From Costus lasius (lineage: Eukaryota > Streptophyta > Magnoliopsida > Zingiberales > Costaceae), in assembly GCA_027563935.2 (NCBI GenBank), contig CM050450.1, positions 29,561,439 through 29,625,438 on the forward strand: a stretch of 64,000 nt of DNA, read 5' to 3'. Shown here piece by piece: positions 60,139-64,000 of this stretch (the first letter of the stretch is position 1; every line of letters begins with the position of its first letter). A program made the position numbers and the translations under genes. Below the pieces are notes generated by a model. The model saw nothing but the letters and a program-made list of their open reading frames with translations, made no database searches and had not been told where the DNA came from.

Positions 60139-60414
60139 CCTTGGTTTTTGTTAATATTGAAGTAATTAATAGTATTGCTAAACTAGGCTTTGTTTTATTT
60201 TATTTTATTTTTTCTTTAGGAATTTTCTAAAGCTGAGATTAAATTTTGGTTTCTGTACCCTTTTGCATATTTTGAGTTTATTTGATCTATCTACTTGTGC
60301 ATGCGCGGGAATCTTAGATCAGGACCTCTAGTTCCCCTAGACCTTGAGATTAACAAAACTCTTAAACTGCGCAGGAAACTCAGAGTTTAAGAGAGGTAGA
60401 AAGAAGAAATAGTC

Positions 60415-61298
60415 ATGACAGACAGAAGATCACTTAGGGACTATGCAACCCCAAATCCACAAGAGATACACTCTAGCATTGCTAGACCAGCGATAGAGGC
60501 TAATAACTTCGAAATTAAGCCTGCTTTCTTATATATGATCGAGCAAAATCAGTTTGGAGGAACTCCAATTGAAGATCCTAATCAACATCTTGCTTTATTT
60601 CTTGAATTATGTGATACTATTAAAATTAATGGTGTTTCTAGTGATGCATTAAAGTTTAGATTGTTTCCTTTTTCTCTCAGGGATCGAGCACGCTCTTGGC
60701 TTCACTCTCAACCTACTGGTACTTTCACTACATGGGATCAATTGTCTAATGCTTTCTTGATGAAGTACTTTCCACTCAGCAAGACAATTCAGTTGAGAAG
60801 CCAGATTACAAGCTTTGCACAGTGGGATGGCGAGTCTTTTAGTGAGGCATGGGAGCGTTTCAACGAGTTGCAACGGAAGTGTCCTCACCATGGCCTTGAA
60901 AAATGGGTTTTAATACATACATTTTATAATGGTTTACTTTATAATACTCGTTTGACTGTTGATGGTGCTGCAGGAGGAGCCCTCATTAGCAAGACTATTG
61001 AAGATGCTTTCACTCTGCTTGAAGAGATGGCTTTGAATCACAATCAGTGGAGTACAGAGAGAGGAGTGATATATCGACCTCCTCATGGTAAGAACGAAAA
61101 TGACAACTAGCACGCCTTAGCACTTCTTATAGACCCCCAGGGAAATTACCTGCTAAACCTGAACCAAACCCTAGGGAACATTGTAATGCCATAACTACTA
61201 GGAGTGGGAGGCAATTAGATGAACCTAGAGGGAGACTTGAGGATAATGAAGAAGAGCCTGAGATTGAACATGACAGTGAACCAGTCCAAGAAGTGATA
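60415..61298 (+). pseudogene. Athila D gag, truncated at its 3' end
   Basis: Open from ATG 60415 (MTDRRSLRDYATPNPQE) to a stop at 61108-61110, 231 residues, with a complete gag core (NNFEIKPAFLYMIEQNQFGG, LRDRARSWLHSQ, FPLSKTIQLRSQ, CPHHGLEKWV, TRLTVDGAAGG). The coding signal continues in another frame with RPPGKLPAKPEPN, HCNAITTRSGRQLDEP and an acidic stretch to about 61298. There the sequence switches to a piece of the element's own LTR. Protease and pol are missing. Confidence 0.85.
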
Positions 61299-61525
61299 AC
61301 TTGACCTAGAAGACGTTAATGAGTTAAACATAAATATATTGTAAGAAATTAAGTATCGGATTGTTGGAGAACCCTAAGTAGAACCAGTAAATCTAAAGTA
61401 AGAAAGTATTTAGTTTTCACTTAAGATGATTGACATAAAGATTCGATGCATGAAAGTGATCTTAAATCTTCTTGTCGATGATTTACTTATCTTTAGCATT
61501 GAACAAATCTTGTGCGAAAGTGAGC
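61299..61525 (+). repeat. Displaced piece of the Athila D LTR
   Basis: About 227 bp nearly identical to 59579-59805 (ATAACTTGACCTAGAAGAC...), joined directly to gag. It is not a full LTR and has no terminal TG/CA here. Confidence 0.85.
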
Positions 61526-61534
61526 TTGATGTTT

Positions 61535-61781
61535 TTTAAGGAAGCTTTATGTGACAGAACGCCTCTCGGTCCCCACATACGGCACCCCATGCTGCCTGGG
61601 TGCCACACCCACTTGGCCAGCACGTAGCCACCCATCACACGCCAGGTCAAGAGCCCCGAACCCCGGCCAGTTCAGCCTGACAAATTTCATCTGCAGCGGG
61701 ATTTGAACTCTTGACCTCCCCTCATGGAGAGAGTCCCTTTAACCATTGAGCTGCAGCTCAATGGTTAAATTAACCATTGAG
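61535..61781 (-). mobile_element. tRNA-derived SINE fragment with inverted A-box copies
   Basis: On the minus strand an A-box-like GCTCAATGGTTAAAGGG (61755-61739 region) is followed, about 40 bases on, by a B-box-like GAGTTCAAATCC (61710-61699). A non-tRNA body and a short A run near 61548-61543 come after. This is the architecture of a pol III SINE. The 5' end is complicated by inverted copies of the A-box segment (61738-61769 and 61757-61781 are perfect inverted repeats). No target duplication found. Confidence 0.65.
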
Positions 61782-61787
61782 CACGTA

Positions 61788-61872
61788 GCCACCAAAAGCC
61801 CTAATTTTGATCAGCGTTTCAAGGAGAAATCGCCATCTTCACCGCCACCCTAGGTTTTGCCACCGGAAAGCA
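61788..61872 (+). repeat. Second displaced piece of the Athila D LTR
   Basis: About 85 bp (CCACCAAAAGCCCTAATTTTG...) matching 58971-59052. It lies after the SINE, in the reverse order relative to the first displaced piece, so the LTR has been shuffled. Confidence 0.8.
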
Positions 61873-62320
61873 AAGTAGACACAACGACATCAAATATTTA
61901 GCCATAATGGAATGGGTTAAATTAAACAAATTGATCATTGAGCATATTAGCAGTGAATGGATGATTGTTGATTCTTTAATAAGAGGTATGCCACCAAACC
62001 ATTTTAAGGATCATGTAGTATGGATGGGGCTTGGCCTCATTATATAAATGTGTAATATGAAATATTACTAAAACTCTTATTTACTATGTTGTTTACTCAT
62101 TTTGTGTGCACATTTTATGTTGAGTATAATAAACTATTAAGGATATAGAATAAACATAAGGTTTATTCATCAAGATGATGCAACTAAGAAATTAAATACA
62201 TTGTGATACATACAAGATAATACTTGTTATTAAAGGGAGCTATAGCCATGATCCATGCAACTGATATTTTAATCAGATTTTGATGTCCATGATTTATTTT
62301 GGTCAGACCAAGTGGGAGAA
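61873..62320 (+). pseudogene. Copia RNase H C-terminus and 3' untranslated tail
   Basis: The coding remnant reads VDTTTSNI, then IIEHISSEWMIVDSLIRGMPPNHFKDHVVWMGL, the usual end of copia RNase H (an ADPLTKGLP-like motif). A stop and about 270 bp of AT-rich tail follow. The polypurine AAGTGGGAGAA ends at 62320. The upstream part of this copia is absent. Its relation to the copia fragment at 48405-50510 is unclear. Confidence 0.7.
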
Positions 62321-62764
62321 TGTGAGTACTTACCCAACGTGGTAACTACTCAACATGGTTTAAAGTGAAACATGAGGTATATCCCATCTCTTGGAAGTTG
62401 CTTCCTCAACCAATAATAGAACTTGGGGTCCTATAGTTTTTGGAAGTTGGGTAACCAACATATAGAGGTGGTCCTCCAAAATTAGATTAGGGATCATCAA
62501 TAAATGCAAGTTGTGTCATGGAATTCTTTGATTGCAAGAAAGTCATATAATTGAGCAACCTTGTGTGAGATAGGTCATGTACTTGGCAAACATTAAGGTT
62601 ATCTGAGTAGTTTGCTAGAGGCTAGCATTTCTTACATATTAATACAGAAGAGCAATGTTGTGTTAAATAAATTAGTGACAACAATAGCGAGACATATGTT
62701 GCTCTAATATTACACTTATATATATTTTTATTAATTGAACATGTATTAGTTTTTCACATCTTAC
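62321..62764 (+). repeat. Probable 3' LTR start of that copia
   Basis: TGTGAGTACTTACCC follows the polypurine tract directly, as expected of an LTR. The 3' boundary is not determined; I see no CA end with a matching duplication. No coding sequence. Confidence 0.45.
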
Positions 62765-62971
62765 ATGGAGAAGTTTTTTTTTATTTAGTTGGAGCAGTTA
62801 TAGGGAATGTAGATTTTGCATTTTGGCAAGTTAATGTTGAGACCAAAAAAAGTAATGAAATAAGAGACTCACTGGTTGATGTGGCAATAGGATTTGGGAT
62901 TGGCATGGAAGGCAAGAATGAGATCCTCTGCATACATATATTAATGAGAGACTTTGACCCCCACCCACCCC
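62765..62971. other. Unassigned sequence, possible fragment of another element
   Basis: A frame open on both strands (for example QVNVETKKSNEIRDSLVDVAIG on +) has no family that I can name. It ends in CCCCCACCCACCCCC next to the Angela-like LTR. Confidence 0.4.
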
Positions 62972-64000
62972 CGTTGGTGTATATGTCCTTGGACCTATTG
63001 TTGGTCCATCTTGTACTACTTGACATTGATATTTTATACATCATTCTAACATTGTTGTTATTATGATATGTTAACATCTACGATTATATACATGGATAAT
63101 AATGTCCCTAGAGGCAGATTGTATCTGTGATCAAATGGTGTGTCCCCAGTCGATTACCTAAGTGGATAAGGGACAGCTCTGGTACATGTGAGACTAGTAT
63201 ATGAGCTGGTTAGGCACGGGGTGCTAACGCAGGCATATGGGTATATCAGTGTTGGATATACTGGACCGACCCGCTGTGAGGCATTAACTTGGTGTCATGA
63301 GTTAAGCTCATAAGTGACAGGAGATGCATTGATCCCTTAACTTGAGGTCATTGACTCTTCTATATGGTTAGGGACATGCTTTGATACAACCTAACATCTC
63401 GCCATAGTAGGGAGGTCATAACGGTTGTCATTGGGTATGTCACGACCCATATGAGAAGATAAATGGATGGACGTAGGATTTGCACCTTCTTGCGGGAATC
63501 TTGATATGCACGGGGCCCCCCCTATGGTTGCATGACTGGAAGTGTATAGCCATACCCAGGTGAAAGCCTAATGTAGTCATGACCATGTGATTGGATGAAA
63601 ACAAAGTGGTGACACACTTTGTCCAATCGGATATCGGTCTGGCAAAGAGACTGTAATGCATCGGTATCTTGTTGCGATGATGGGGATGTCGATGTTGATA
63701 TCCATTCCGAAGACATGGGTAGCAACGATGCACTGCTAGGTACCACTCACTGCTTGTGATGACCTGAGTTCATCACTGCCAACGTCAGAAGAACCTATAG
63801 TGTCGCACAACTTGAAACTCGGGTTCTTGTATTGATCGGGTAGCTTAATGATCGAGTTATTGGATAACTTAGATCTATTTGGGAGAATTCATCAGCGCCA
63901 TTGTGCCTGATGAGATGGAAGGGACTTATTGGGGCTAACTTCATTTTTGGGCAGATGGGCCAAATGGGCCCGATAGGTCAAATGGGCCAAATAGGCCCAA
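62972..64000 (+). repeat. Angela-like LTR of a second subfamily, running off the window
   Basis: CGTTGGTGTATATGTCC resembles the Angela LTR start. TACTGGACCGACCC (63258), GGGGCCCCCCCTATGG (63512), TATAGCCATACCCAGGTG (63545) and the GTCGCACAAC stretch (63803) fall in the same order and spacing as in the LTR at 25576. Overall similarity is low, so this is a distinct subfamily. It ends in an ATGGGCCAAATGGGCC-type short repeat at the window edge. Confidence 0.7.

Overview
This window is nuclear DNA of a flowering plant. It is almost entirely transposable elements, stacked by repeated insertion into one another, and I see no convincing host gene. The evidence for a plant is the set of families present: Ty1/copia elements of Angela/BARE type (about 1.7 kb LTRs, initiator-Met tRNA primer site), Ty3/gypsy elements of Athila type (long LTRs, Asp-tRNA primer site, an extra ORF after pol), a CRM-like chromovirus whose polyprotein tail runs into its LTR, a hAT-type DNA transposon and a tRNA-derived SINE. 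The species cannot be named from this.

Layout, left to right. 1-4624: 3' half of an Angela element (A1, +), cut at the left by the window edge. 4625-8761: an inverted partial Angela (A2, -) with gag start, leader and 5' LTR. 8762-16268: a decayed Athila (element A, -) that lacks reverse transcriptase and most of integrase; its third ORF is split by a solo Angela LTR (8927-10585, TSD CCTCT). 16269-17093: Athila LTR scrap and unassigned DNA. 17094-21294: 3' LTR and pol of a CRM-like element (-). Its gag is split at 21294 by a large Athila (element P, +). P has a 5' LTR (21295-24724, itself split by a solo CRM LTR at 22828-24473) and a gag split by a nearly complete young Angela (A3, 25576-34695, TSD TAATT). 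After that come P's gag-pol (to 39440) and its third ORF (40612-42018). At 42838 P's 3' end is replaced by a second copy of the left junction (749 bp of CRM gag-protease plus an Athila LTR). The CRM leader and 5' LTR follow (45301-46615), sitting inside the gag of another Athila (element B, -, LTR 47031-48161).

48405-50510 is a decayed copia whose catalytic YVDD codons are split by a solo Athila LTR (48497-49970). 50511-55289 is AT-rich DNA with no gene. 55290-56663 is a hAT-like element with an 8-bp TSD and a GC-rich interior. 58288-61298 is a third Athila (element D, +) with LTR, primer site and gag, followed by shuffled pieces of its own LTR, a SINE, a copia 3' end and an Angela-like LTR that runs off the right edge.

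Nothing here forms a working host pathway; the genes are parasitic replication modules in various states of decay. The best leads for undescribed biology are structural. One is two paralogous bulged hairpins and a tRNA-like module in the Angela leader, which show base-pair covariation between copies. The other is clusters of family-specific palindromes that sit about 250-600 bp into every reasonably complete long Athila LTR, and again between pol and ORF3 of element A.
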